Shown here: piece after piece, positions 36,800 through 44,936 of the stretch
Layout of the letters: every line of letters starts with the position of its first letter
Position numbering within the stretch: the stretch's first letter is position 1
From: Pseudonocardia humida
GTDB taxonomy: Bacteria > Actinomycetota > Actinomycetes > Mycobacteriales > Pseudonocardiaceae
Length of the DNA: 64,000 nucleotides
Direction: 5' to 3'
Assembly: GCF_023898865.1 (NCBI RefSeq)
Contig: NZ_JAGSOV010000063.1
Location: 1 to 64,000 of the forward strand
The notes under the pieces: model-generated
Seen by the model: the letters and a program-made list of their open reading frames with translations, nothing else
Database searches by the model: none
Told to the model about the DNA's origin: nothing
Translations under genes and position numbers: made by a program

Positions 36800-38760
36800 C
36801 CACCACCCGCGGACTGACCCGCCGACCCCTCCGGCAGAGCCGGATCCGCGGCGACATCGCAGCCCCGGCAGATCACCACCCCAGCCGCACGCCCCGCCAC
36901 CTCGACGGCCTCAACCAGGTTCCCGCAGAAGCTGCACCGCTCCCGCACCACCTGACCCGCCACCACCACGGGCGCCGACCACACGGCACCGACCAGATCC
37001 TGGCGCTCCCACCGGTGCCGAGCCACCCACCCGCGCACCGCCGCGCTCAGCTGCACGCCCATCGTGTGCAGCCGCCCCAGCCACGCCCGGCGCGCGGCCT
37101 GGGTCTGCAGCCAGGTCAGCTCCCCCGCCGCCCACCGCCGCGCACGGGCGAGCTCGCGGACATCCGCGCGGCGCCACACGGCCTCGGCCCGGCCGATGAC
37201 CGGGGCCAGGCCGCGGCGGATCACCACCACCTGCCCGGCGGGCAGGTTCGCGATCTGCCCCGGCGCCAACACCGGCACCTTCCGCACCGACCGCGACGCG
37301 ACCCGCCCGTGCAGGTCCGTCGTCAGCACGTTCTCATCCCGCTCACCCGCCAGGGTGGACCAGAACTCCAGATCCGCCCGATCCCGGGTGCCCCCGAACA
37401 CCAGCACCGCGCCGGTGTTGTTCAGGATCGTCGCCGCATCGTGCTCCCCGTAGCGGGCCAACAGCTGGGCGCGGGACTGGAAACAGGCCACGATCGACAC
37501 CCCGCGCCCACCCATGTCCGCCGTCCACGACTGCAACGGCACCGGCGAGATCAGAGCCGCCTCGTCGAGGAACAACCCCAACGGCGGATCCAGCCGGCCC
37601 GCGGGCTGGAACGCGGCCAGCCGGCGGGCCTCCCGGGCGATGTGCCCGGTCAACGCAGTGACCAACGGTGCGGCCTGGGTCTCCTCCGCCCCCAACAGGT
37701 ACAGCGTCGCGCGCGAACGCAACACCTCGCCCACGTCCAACGAGCGACCCGGTGCGGCGGCGGCGGACGCGGCCGGGGAGGTCAGCCACCCCAGCGCAGG
37801 CATGATCGTCGACGTGATGCTGGTGCGGGTGCGCTCGTTGGTCGTGACGAACTGGAGCACGTCCTGCTCGAACGCCGGCTCACTGCTCTTGCGCAGCAGG
37901 GCGACGACCTCCCGGCCGGCGCGCTCCGGGTCGGCCACCCACGCCAACACGTCACGCATCAACCGGCCGCCGAGCGCGGCGGCGTGCAGCAACGCGGCCA
38001 GCACCCGACGGGCCTGCGCCTCCCAGTACTCTCGATCACCGGACCCGCCGCGGGCGCCGGCGGCGAGCAGGTCGGTGGCGCGCTCGGCGGCGGTGATCGG
38101 GTCGGTGCACCCGGTCAGCGGGTCGAAGGTGACCGTCGACGGGAGTCCGGCCAGGCCGACGGCGTTGAACACGAACACCGGCCCCCGCCGCGCGCGCAGC
38201 TCGTGGGTGACCTCGTAGAGGTCGGTACGGGTACTCGTCACCAGGGCGGCGCCGGGGGCGTCGATGATCCGCCCCGCCAACCACGCCGACTTCCCCACCC
38301 GCGGCCCGCCGAAGGCCACGACGACGTCCTCGACCGCCGCCCACACACGCAACCACCCCGTGCGGCACAGCAGCACCCCGACCTCCACGACCGGCAACCG
38401 CCACCGCTCCCACCGCGACAACCCCGACAGCGAGGGTCGGACGGTGGCGGCCTTGCGGCGCATCGCCAGCCCGCTGGCCCCGCGCAGGATGTCGATCGGC
38501 GAGGCGACACCGGCCTTGCGCCGAGCCCGGGCACCCCAGCGGGTCACCGTGGCCGCCGTGCGCCCCCACCGCAGCCACACCGCCACCGCCGCCACGACGG
38601 CGGCGAAGACCAGCACGGGCCACGACAGCCGCTGCAGCAGCGCCCAGCCGGGCAGCAGCGCCAGCACCGCCAGCGCGGTGGCGATCAACCGGGCACCGCG
38701 CCGCCACATCACCCCGGCCACGACCAGCAGAACCAGCAGGACAACCAGCAGCGCGATCAC
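36796..38760 (-). CDS. VirD4/TraG-type coupling ATPase with zinc-ribbon tail
   Basis: 654 residues. Two N-terminal membrane helices (VIALLVVLLVLLVVAGVMW, LSWPVLVFAAVVAAVAVWL) precede the ATPase. Walker A is FGGPRVGKSA and Walker B LGLFLDEAALISP, with TSTRTDLYEVT, ERTRTSITSTIMPALGWLTS and IVACFQSRAQLLARYG, as in TraM-recognition (TraG/VirD4) proteins. The C-terminus carries two CxxC pairs (CSFCGN, CRGCD), a likely zinc ribbon. It recruits the relaxase-DNA complex to the membrane and drives transfer. Start GTG 38760 overlaps the WhiB stop (GTGA). No VirB4 neighbour is present. Confidence 0.88.
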
Positions 38761-39377
38761 CGCCGCCACCCCCTGCCGCTGTAGGCGCGGATGGGGTGGT
38801 GGTTCCCGGTGCGGCAGGCGCTGCAGTGCTGACCCAGCGCGCAGGTCATGCACTCGCAGGAGCACACGAACCCCCACCCGCCGAGTAGCAGGCCGAGCAC
38901 CATCAGGGCCAGCGCGACCGTGCGGACCGAGCGGCACGCCGCCGCCCAGCGCTGCGCGGTGCGCACGCTGACCTCGCAGCGCCGCGCCACCTCACGCGGT
39001 GCGCGACCGCCTGCGAGCAACGTCCGCCCCGCGGCGGCGACCTCGGCACCGGTGCCGACCCGCACGATCTCCTCGGCGTCGACCTCGGAGACCGGCACCC
39101 GCTGCGGCCGGCCGCGGCGGTGGGCCAGGCGTCGACGCTCGTGCTCGGTTAGCCCACCGGCGATCCCGTAGGGCAACCGGACCAGGGCCTCGGCCAGACA
39201 CTGCGCCTGCACCGGGCAGCGGGCGCACACCGCCTTCGCCGCGGCCACCTGCGCGTCGTAGGCCAGGCCCGACTCGCTCGACGGGAAGAACAGATCCGGG
39301 TCCACGTCCTGACACTCAGCCCACTGCCGCCAGTCCACCCCCGTATGGCCGCCGTGGCTGCTGGTTGGGGCGCTCAT
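38757..39377 (-). CDS. WhiB-family protein with HTH and Cys-rich membrane tail
   Basis: 206 residues. The N-terminal WhiB iron-sulfur domain has all four cysteines (AECQDVDPDLFF; AVCARCPVQAQC) and the turn GIAGGLTEHERR. Next comes an HTH (REVARRCEVSVRTAQRWAAA), then a membrane helix (TVALALMVLGLLLGGWGFV) and a tail with five further cysteines (CSCECMTCALGQHCSAC). Ordinary WhiB proteins end soon after the Arg-rich AT-hook; this membrane-linked, Cys-rich extension is unusual. It could sense redox state at the membrane and control the operon it sits in. Start overlaps the upstream stop (ATGA). Confidence 0.8.
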   Translation of the reverse strand: MSAPTSSHGGHTGVDWRQWAECQDVDPDLFFPSSESGLAYDAQVAAAKAVCARCPVQAQCLAEALVRLPYGIAGGLTEHERRRLAHRRGRPQRVPVSEVDAEEIVRVGTGAEVAAAGRTLLAGGRAPREVARRCEVSVRTAQRWAAACRSVRTVALALMVLGLLLGGWGFVCSCECMTCALGQHCSACRTGNHHPIRAYSGRGWRR

Positions 39378-39646
39378 CCGACCGCTCCCGAACCCTCGAC
39401 CGGCTGCGAAACGCCTGCCCCGTCGGCCGGGTCCGTACCGGCGTCGGTGAGCGCCGGGCTCGACGCGTCGTTGAACGCGTCCACGAACTCCGACACCGCC
39501 CTCGGCAGACCCGCACCCGCCGGCGTGGCCACGAACAGCACCAGCGCGACCAGTGAGAAGACCACCGCACCCGCCGGCACCCGCGCCTTCGCGCAGATCA
39601 CCGCACCGACGACCGCGAACAGGATCAGTACCCCCACGCTGTCCAT
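39374..39646 (-). CDS. small membrane protein
   Basis: 90 residues. Two hydrophobic helices (VGVLILFAVVGAVICAKA and GAVVFSLVALVLFVATPAGA) are followed by a short polar tail. It lies between the excisionase-like gene (gap six bases) and the WhiB gene (four-base overlap). No family recognised; likely a transfer-module membrane component or partner of the membrane-linked WhiB. Confidence 0.6.
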   Translation of the reverse strand: MDSVGVLILFAVVGAVICAKARVPAGAVVFSLVALVLFVATPAGAGLPRAVSEFVDAFNDASSPALTDAGTDPADGAGVSQPVEGSGAVG

Positions 39647-39652
39647 CCCGGA

Positions 39653-40039
39653 TCACGCCTCTCCGTGGTCGTCGGCTCGCCTCGGCGCGCCGACGGACGT
39701 GGCGGCACGCCAGCTGGCGGTGAAGTCGGCCGATTCGACGCACGAGCCGGTGGTCGCTGCACCGTCCAGCAGCTGCTCGACCGCACGTGCCGGAACGACG
39801 TAGCGCCCCTGGCCATGTGCGGCTCGGATCCGGACGGCCGGGAAGCCATCGGCCTGAATCAGCCGGTACAGGTACTCCTGGGAGATGCTCAGCAGCGCCG
39901 CTGCCTCGGGTACCGAGTAGGTCGGCACCCCAGCTGCGCGCTTGCGCATGGCCTTGTCCAACGCCTGGCTCCGCAGTGCCTCCCGCCATGCGGGTGGCGA
40001 CTGAGCTCGGTCCGTCCTGTCTGTCTCCTGCCGTTCCAT
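39653..40039 (-). CDS. excisionase-like helix-turn-helix protein
   Basis: 128 residues. The central MerR/excisionase-type HTH reads YSVPEAAALLSISQEYLYRL, then IQADGFPAVRIRAAHGQGRY and VVPARAVEQLLDG, the classic layout of element-encoded Xis proteins. It bends DNA for excision or regulates the operon it heads. ATG 40039 has GGGGAG six bases upstream. Divergent from the GntR gene, so the 130-base gap is probably a control region for both. Confidence 0.75.
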   Translation of the reverse strand: MERQETDRTDRAQSPPAWREALRSQALDKAMRKRAAGVPTYSVPEAAALLSISQEYLYRLIQADGFPAVRIRAAHGQGRYVVPARAVEQLLDGAATTGSCVESADFTASWRAATSVGAPRRADDHGEA

Positions 40040-40115
40040 ATGACACTCCCCTGATCAGCATTGCTTCGGTTGTATCGACTGTATCAGCACAGTAGCGCCA
40101 AGTGCGTCTCTGCTG

Positions 40116-40135
40116 CAGCTCAACCGGTCAAGCTG
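40116..40135. promoter_or_regulatory. operator-like palindrome between divergent regulators
   Basis: CAGCTcaACCGGTcaAGCTG: 10-base half-sites with an ACCGGT centre and two mismatches, in the gap between the excisionase-like and GntR genes. A TGTATCgacTGTATC direct repeat lies about 45 bases to the left. GntR (KorSA-type) repressors of integrative elements bind such sites in this position. Confidence 0.5.
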
Positions 40136-40168
40136 GTGCAGCTCCCGCCAGCCCCTTAGGCTTCAGCG

Positions 40169-40573
40169 GTGGCGGTGCGGTTCGATGACTCCCGGCCCAC
40201 CTACCTGCAGGTGGCCGATGTGCTCCGCGCCGAGATCAAGGCCGGTCGTCCACCGGCGGGCGAACGGCTTTCCTCCGTCCGGGACCTCACAGCTCGCTTC
40301 GACGTCTCGGCGGCGACGGTCCAGAGCGCGCTACGCGTACTACGCGAGAGCGGTGTGATCGCAGCGCGCTCGACGAGGGGCTACTTCGTCAGCGACGAGC
40401 CTCCAACTGATCACAGCAGCGCCGACGCTCCGTCAGCAGAGTTCGTGCTCATCCGTGAGCAGCTTCATGCGGTGCAAGGAGCTGTGCGCGACCTTGGGGA
40501 TCGCATCAGCCGTCTGGAGGCGGCGATGCTGCCCCGGGAGACGAGTCCCGGCGCTCCCTCCGAATCACCGTAG
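40169..40573 (+). CDS. GntR-family regulator (KorSA-like)
   Basis: 134 residues. A GntR winged helix occupies residues 1-75 (YLQVADVLRAEIKAGRPPAG, then RLSSVRDLTARFDVSAATVQ and VIAARSTRGYFVSDE), with a short coiled-coil tail for dimerisation (REQLHAVQGAVRDLGDRISR) instead of a ligand-binding domain. Short GntR proteins of this type repress transfer in actinomycete integrative elements. The mRNA is probably leaderless: TAGGCT at 40157-40162 lies six bases before the GTG. Confidence 0.85.
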   Translation: MAVRFDDSRPTYLQVADVLRAEIKAGRPPAGERLSSVRDLTARFDVSAATVQSALRVLRESGVIAARSTRGYFVSDEPPTDHSSADAPSAEFVLIREQLHAVQGAVRDLGDRISRLEAAMLPRETSPGAPSESP

Positions 40574-40762
40574 CCAGCACCCGGACTCGGCCCGAGAGGT
40601 CGGCAAGCTCAACCGCGAGCGCCGCGAGCGCCGCCTCCAGGACAGCTCGCTCCTCAGCCGTCATTGTCATGCGCTCTGACCTCCGCTCTCGGTGTCGGCA
40701 GCGCCTTGACTGGCCGCCGTGCCTGTACAGGACACCAAGGACTGCGCGGCTAGACCAGATCG

Positions 40763-40796
40763 CGAAACCCCCCTCGAAACCCCCCTCGAAACCCCT
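40763..40796. repeat. iteron-like tandem repeat
   Basis: Two perfect copies of CGAAACCCCCCT followed by a shortened third (CGAAACCCCT), 100 bases upstream of the XRE-TPR gene. Could be an operator array or a small replication iteron set. Confidence 0.6.
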
Positions 40797-40898
40797 CGCC
40801 CGGGCAACATCGCCAAACGCCCCACAGCTCCGGGCGCCGCAGGTACTGTTCGACAGTCAGCAAGTGGTCGTCACACCCGTAAGCGACGGGAGAGAAGG

Positions 40899-42125
40899 GT
40901 GGCTCGTCCTCGCCGCGCGCCGCTCAGCCCGCAGCTCGCCGAGTTCCGAAACGAGCGGGGGCTGACGCAGGAACAGGTCGCCGAGGCGATCGGCATTACC
41001 TCCGAGATGGTACGTCGCCATGAGAAAGGGCTTGCCCGGCCCACTGAGAAGTACCGACGCCGCTACAGCGCCTTCTATCGCGCAAGCGAGAGCAGATTAG
41101 GAATCGCTGCGCCAGCAGCATCGCCCGGCTCCCTTTACGTCGCTGAGCAATCGCTCACTTCCATAGACGATCTCCTGGCTGAGGTCAGCACATCCGCTAC
41201 GTCCAACGAGTCCGTAGAGCAGCTCTCGGCAGCCACTGCGACCCTGGCTGAGCTACACACGGAGGCTCCGGCCCGCCGCGTGCTTCGGCAGGTCGTGCAG
41301 CTGAGAAGGAGGACCCACGACCTCGCGAGAGGCCCGGTGCGGCTGAGTCAGGCGCGTGAGCTGTTCCGGATCGAGTCCGACCTGCTGGCGCATGCCTGCC
41401 TGCTCCTGGGCGACGTCAAGCAGGACGGCGCAGCCTACAAGCACGGCATGGCGGCGCTGGCCTTCGCGACCGAGGCCGGATCGAGCCAGGCCATGGCGCG
41501 GACCGCCCTGGCGAAGACCCTGCGGTGGTCGGGCCGCTTGGCCGAGTCCGCCGACATGGCCAGGTCCGGCTACGAAGTGAGCCCGCAGTCCGCGATCCGT
41601 GTACAGCTCGCCAGCCAGGAGGCGAACGCAGCCGCGCTGCTCGGGGACGCCGGCCGCGCTCGCCAGGCACTGCGGCGCGCCGAGACCGACGCCGAGACCT
41701 TGGCGCCAGAGTCCAGGCGATCGGCCTGGGCGTTCCCGCGAGCGCGTCAAGCGGTCTTCGCGCTGTCGGTTGCCAACCACACCCACGACCCAGCGGGCGC
41801 ACTCCGTGCTGCCGCCACGGCGGACGCGAGCTGGAAGGCTGGCGAACCGGTGATCCGGGCGAACTGGGCGCAGATCCGAGTCGGCGCGGCGCTCGCGCAC
41901 CTCGACCTGGGGGACCTGGACGCCGCCACCGCAGAGGTCGCCCCGGTACTCGAGCTGCCACCCGAATTGCGGGTCGCCACGGTCACGGCCTACACGGACA
42001 ATCTGAGCCGGCGGCTGGCAGCACCCCGGCTGCGGCGAGTCCGCCAGGCCGAGGAGTTGCTGGCCGCCGCCCTGCAGTTTGCAGCTGATGCGCTACCAGA
42101 CGATCCTACCGAGGAGAACCCGTGA
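40899..42125 (+). CDS. XRE helix-turn-helix regulator with TPR-like domain
   Basis: 408 residues. An N-terminal XRE HTH (EFRNERGLTQEQVAEAIGIT, then EMVRRHEKGLARPTEKYRR) is followed by about 300 residues of paired helices with TPR character (DLLAHACLLLGDVKQDGAAY, ALAKTLRWSGRLAESADMAR). Proteins of this form often respond to a peptide or partner and regulate element or antibiotic genes. GTG 40899 has GGGAGAGAAGG upstream. It overlaps the 2H phosphoesterase gene by four bases (GTGA), so the two form one unit. Confidence 0.8.
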   Translation: MARPRRAPLSPQLAEFRNERGLTQEQVAEAIGITSEMVRRHEKGLARPTEKYRRRYSAFYRASESRLGIAAPAASPGSLYVAEQSLTSIDDLLAEVSTSATSNESVEQLSAATATLAELHTEAPARRVLRQVVQLRRRTHDLARGPVRLSQARELFRIESDLLAHACLLLGDVKQDGAAYKHGMAALAFATEAGSSQAMARTALAKTLRWSGRLAESADMARSGYEVSPQSAIRVQLASQEANAAALLGDAGRARQALRRAETDAETLAPESRRSAWAFPRARQAVFALSVANHTHDPAGALRAAATADASWKAGEPVIRANWAQIRVGAALAHLDLGDLDAATAEVAPVLELPPELRVATVTAYTDNLSRRLAAPRLRRVRQAEELLAAALQFAADALPDDPTEENP

Positions 42126-42745
42126 GCCCACTTCCGACGCAACTGCGTGATCGCTGGCTGAACCGCAGCGAACCAGCCGTCGGAAGCGGAACCTTGTACT
42201 GGCATGTGCTCCTCGCGCGGTACCCAGAGGCGTGGCAGGCCGCAGCAGCGGCGCAGGCCGCACTAGCGAATTTCCCCGGCTTCCACATGACCCCGCCCTC
42301 GTGGATTCACATGACCGTCTTCCTGGCCGGCCCTGCCGATGGATTCACGCGGGAGCAGATGGCAGAGATGGTGAAGGTCGCCGCTGAAGAACTCCGCGAG
42401 ACCAAACCTATCGAGGTCGACCTCGGCCGAGTCCTCTATCATCCCGAAGCGGTCATGCTGGCCGTTGAGCCCGTCGACAAGCTGCGTCCGATTCGGGCGG
42501 CTGCACGCCGTGCCACAGCCGTCGCCATCGGGGAGGAGCCTCCATCCGAGGAGCCGACGTCGGCATGGACACCGCACATGACGGTCTCTTACAGCACTGC
42601 CGATCAACCGGCTGGACCCGTCATCGCCGCGCTCGGAAGAAGCGTCCCCACGCGACGCATCGCCATTGACGCACTGAATCTCGTTGTGCAGTGGGGACCG
42701 GAACGCCTGTGGGATTGGGAAACCGTCGGCACGGTAGAGCTATAG
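42122..42745 (+). CDS. 2H phosphoesterase (2'-5' RNA ligase family)
   Basis: 207 residues with the paired HxTxx motifs that define 2H phosphoesterases: WIHMTVFLAG near residue 61 and WTPHMTVSYS near 145. Family members hydrolyse cyclic phosphates or 2'-5' linkages in RNA or oligonucleotide signals. The coupling to an XRE-TPR regulator suggests removal of a nucleotide signal or tRNA-end processing; the substrate is unknown. It ends tail-to-tail with the integrase gene, overlapping it by six bases. Confidence 0.8.
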   Translation: MSPLPTQLRDRWLNRSEPAVGSGTLYWHVLLARYPEAWQAAAAAQAALANFPGFHMTPPSWIHMTVFLAGPADGFTREQMAEMVKVAAEELRETKPIEVDLGRVLYHPEAVMLAVEPVDKLRPIRAAARRATAVAIGEEPPSEEPTSAWTPHMTVSYSTADQPAGPVIAALGRSVPTRRIAIDALNLVVQWGPERLWDWETVGTVEL

Positions 42746-44122
42746 CGGCTTCTGCGCCGACCCGGGACGCCGCATCCGACCGCCCAGCACCTCGGCGGCA
42801 CGCCGGTCCGATTCGCCGACCCACGCCGCATACACGCGCAGGGTCGTCGCGCCTCCGCCACCGTGGCCCAGTCGGCCGGCGACGGTGCGCAGGTCGACGC
42901 CAGCGGTGAGGAGTTCCGTGGCCGAGTAGTGCCGGAGCGCGTGCAGGTGGCTGTCGATGCCTAGTGCTGCGCACATGCGTCCGTAGCGGTGGGTCACCGC
43001 GCTCGGGTCTGCCGGAACGTCTCGTGCCGCCTGACGCGAGAACAGGAACGCCTGGGCAATCGGCTCACCACCCAACGAGCGGGCCAACTGCTCGTAGCGC
43101 GTCCGATGGTCGCCGAGGACGGCAATGGTCTCGGCGTCGAGCGAGATGCGCCGCATCTGGTGGGTCTTGGTGTCCTTCTCGATCCCGCGGCTGCCGGTGC
43201 GGACGTAGTTGCGCCGGATCGTCATCACGCCCAGCTCCAGGTCGACATCGGCCCACCGCAGCGCCAGAACCTCACCGCGGCGCATCCCGGTCACCATGAC
43301 CAGCCAGACCAGCGTGCCCCACTCCTCGTCCTGCTCCCACGCTGCAGCGATGATGCGCGCCGCGTCCGCCGCGCTCGGCGGTTCGGGTTGCGGCGGACGC
43401 TGCTTCGGCTTCTTCGCGTGCTCGGCCGGATTCGTGCGGATCCACTCCCACCGCACCGCCGCAGCCAACGCCGAGGCGATGATCCAGTGGATCTGACGGA
43501 CCGACGAGCTCGCCATCGGCGTGCAGCGATGAGAGGGACACTCGACGGTGACGCAGCCGGCCACCGCGCAGTCGTGCGGCTTGGAGCTCGGCCGCCCGGG
43601 TGGCCGCTTGTGCCGCACCGTCCGGCACTCGTGCGGAGCGGTCGTGCGGTGGTCGACCGCCGGCTCGCCGTCGCGGCAGCGGTGCCGGCAGCGCCGCAGG
43701 TCGGCGTAGAACTCCTCCAGCACCTGCGGCGTCAGCTTGGACAGCGGTACCGCGCCGAGAGCCGGCTCGATCGTCCGCCGGACATAGCCGCGGTAGCCGT
43801 CGAGCGTCGACGCCTCCGCCTCGTGGATACGCAGCCACGCCTCCAGCACCGCGCTCAGCGTGGAGCGAGTCCGCGGGTTGCGATGTTCGTCGACCTGGGC
43901 GAGCAACCGCGTGAGGATCTTCTGGGCATCAGCCTCGCTCCGGGTCGACTCGGTGAGGTAGTGGTCCTTGCCAGTCAAGGGGTCGACGCCTGCGTACACC
44001 AAGACCTGGAACGACCCTCCGCGGCGGCGGATGTGACCACGCGGTCTGCGGGCCTTCGCACTGATCCGAGGCACCGACCGAGCATACCCATTGACAGAGT
44101 CATTGACAGACGCCGACGACAT
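42740..44122 (-). CDS. int: tyrosine site-specific integrase
   Basis: 460 residues. AP2-like arm-binding N-terminus (RGGSFQVLVYAGVDPLTGK), SAM-like core-binding domain and catalytic domain. The catalytic residues are visible: Arg in VTGMRRGEVLALRW, His-x-x-Arg in HLHALRHYS, GHGG, and the nucleophile Tyr in TTLRVYAAW. The core-binding domain contains a Cys/His-rich insert of about 55 residues (RRCRHRC, PHDCAVAGC, CPSHRC), as in several actinobacterial integrases. It lies 34 bases from tRNA-Lys, its presumed target. Confidence 0.92.
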   Translation of the reverse strand: MSSASVNDSVNGYARSVPRISAKARRPRGHIRRRGGSFQVLVYAGVDPLTGKDHYLTESTRSEADAQKILTRLLAQVDEHRNPRTRSTLSAVLEAWLRIHEAEASTLDGYRGYVRRTIEPALGAVPLSKLTPQVLEEFYADLRRCRHRCRDGEPAVDHRTTAPHECRTVRHKRPPGRPSSKPHDCAVAGCVTVECPSHRCTPMASSSVRQIHWIIASALAAAVRWEWIRTNPAEHAKKPKQRPPQPEPPSAADAARIIAAAWEQDEEWGTLVWLVMVTGMRRGEVLALRWADVDLELGVMTIRRNYVRTGSRGIEKDTKTHQMRRISLDAETIAVLGDHRTRYEQLARSLGGEPIAQAFLFSRQAARDVPADPSAVTHRYGRMCAALGIDSHLHALRHYSATELLTAGVDLRTVAGRLGHGGGGATTLRVYAAWVGESDRRAAEVLGGRMRRPGSAQKPL

Positions 44123-44156
44123 GATCGTTCACAGGCACAAACGTCCTGGTCAGTAT

Positions 44157-44232
44157 TGGTGGGCCCCCGGGGGATCGAACCCCGAACCCGCGGATTAAAA
44201 GTCCGCTGCTCTGCCGATTGAGCTAGAGGCCC
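44157..44232 (-). tRNA. tRNA-Lys (anticodon TTT), integration site
   Basis: Minus-strand cloverleaf: acceptor GGGCCTC with GGGGCCC, anticodon loop CTTTTAA (anticodon TTT), T-stem CGGGG-TTCGATC-CCCCG, discriminator A and an encoded CCA (44157-44159). Its 3' end faces the integrase gene, the normal arrangement for elements that insert into and restore a tRNA 3' end. One att copy is therefore expected within about 44157-44200. Confidence 0.95.
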
Positions 44233-44343
44233 GCACCGCCCCCGGCGGCACCGCACAGCCTACGTCGCGGGCCTCGACTCACTCGATCGGCGCACTGCGC
44301 CACCTGCGCGACGCTACCCGCGGTCAGCACGCATTCTGTGAGC

Positions 44344-44916
44344 ATGCGAGCACTCCGTGTCATCATCGCTGGACCCGTGGCCGCGCTGCTGCTGGCCGGG
44401 TGCGCCGGTGGTGAGCCGGTGGCGTCGGGGGCGGAGGCGTCGGCGCGGGATGTGGCGGTCAACGCCATCTTCACCACCACCCCGGAGGTGGCCATCACCT
44501 ACTCCGAGGACCTCGTGCGGGTGGGGGCGCGGGGGGCGGTGAGCGCGCACGTCGAGAACGACAGCACGACCGTTCGGCTGGCGGTGCGGGGGTTGCTGCC
44601 TGATCGCGTCTACGGTGCGCACGCGCACGCCCGGCCCTGCGGGCCGGACGGGGACGCGGCGGGGCCGCACTTCCAGCACCAGCCCGACCCCGTCCAGCCC
44701 AGCACCGATCCGCGGTTCGCCAACCCCGACAACGAGGTGTGGCTCGACCTGGCGACCGACGCGCGGGGGGAGGCGAGCGTGCAGACCGTCGTGCCGTGGC
44801 AGTTCGGCGAGCGACGGGCGCGGTCGGTGGTGATCCACGCCGAACCGACCCGCACCGGGCCGGGTGAGGCCGGGGTGGCGGGGCCGCGGGTCGCCTGCGT
44901 CACCGTGGATTTCTGA
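44344..44916 (+). CDS. SodC-like (Cu/Zn superoxide dismutase family) lipoprotein
   Basis: 190 residues. The lipoprotein signal MRALRVIIAGPVAALLLAGC has its lipobox cysteine at 20. The domain has the Cu/Zn-SOD pattern: GAHAHARPCG (metal-ligand HxH plus the disulfide cysteine), GPHFQHQ, then NEVWLDLATDARG and SVVIHAEP, with the partner cysteine in VACVTVDF. Expected to remove superoxide outside the membrane, though one or two ligands may be altered. GTG 44338 is an alternative start. First chromosomal gene to the right of the element. Confidence 0.75.
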   Translation: MRALRVIIAGPVAALLLAGCAGGEPVASGAEASARDVAVNAIFTTTPEVAITYSEDLVRVGARGAVSAHVENDSTTVRLAVRGLLPDRVYGAHAHARPCGPDGDAAGPHFQHQPDPVQPSTDPRFANPDNEVWLDLATDARGEASVQTVVPWQFGERRARSVVIHAEPTRTGPGEAGVAGPRVACVTVDF

Positions 44917-44936
44917 GGCGAGGACAATGGGACAGC

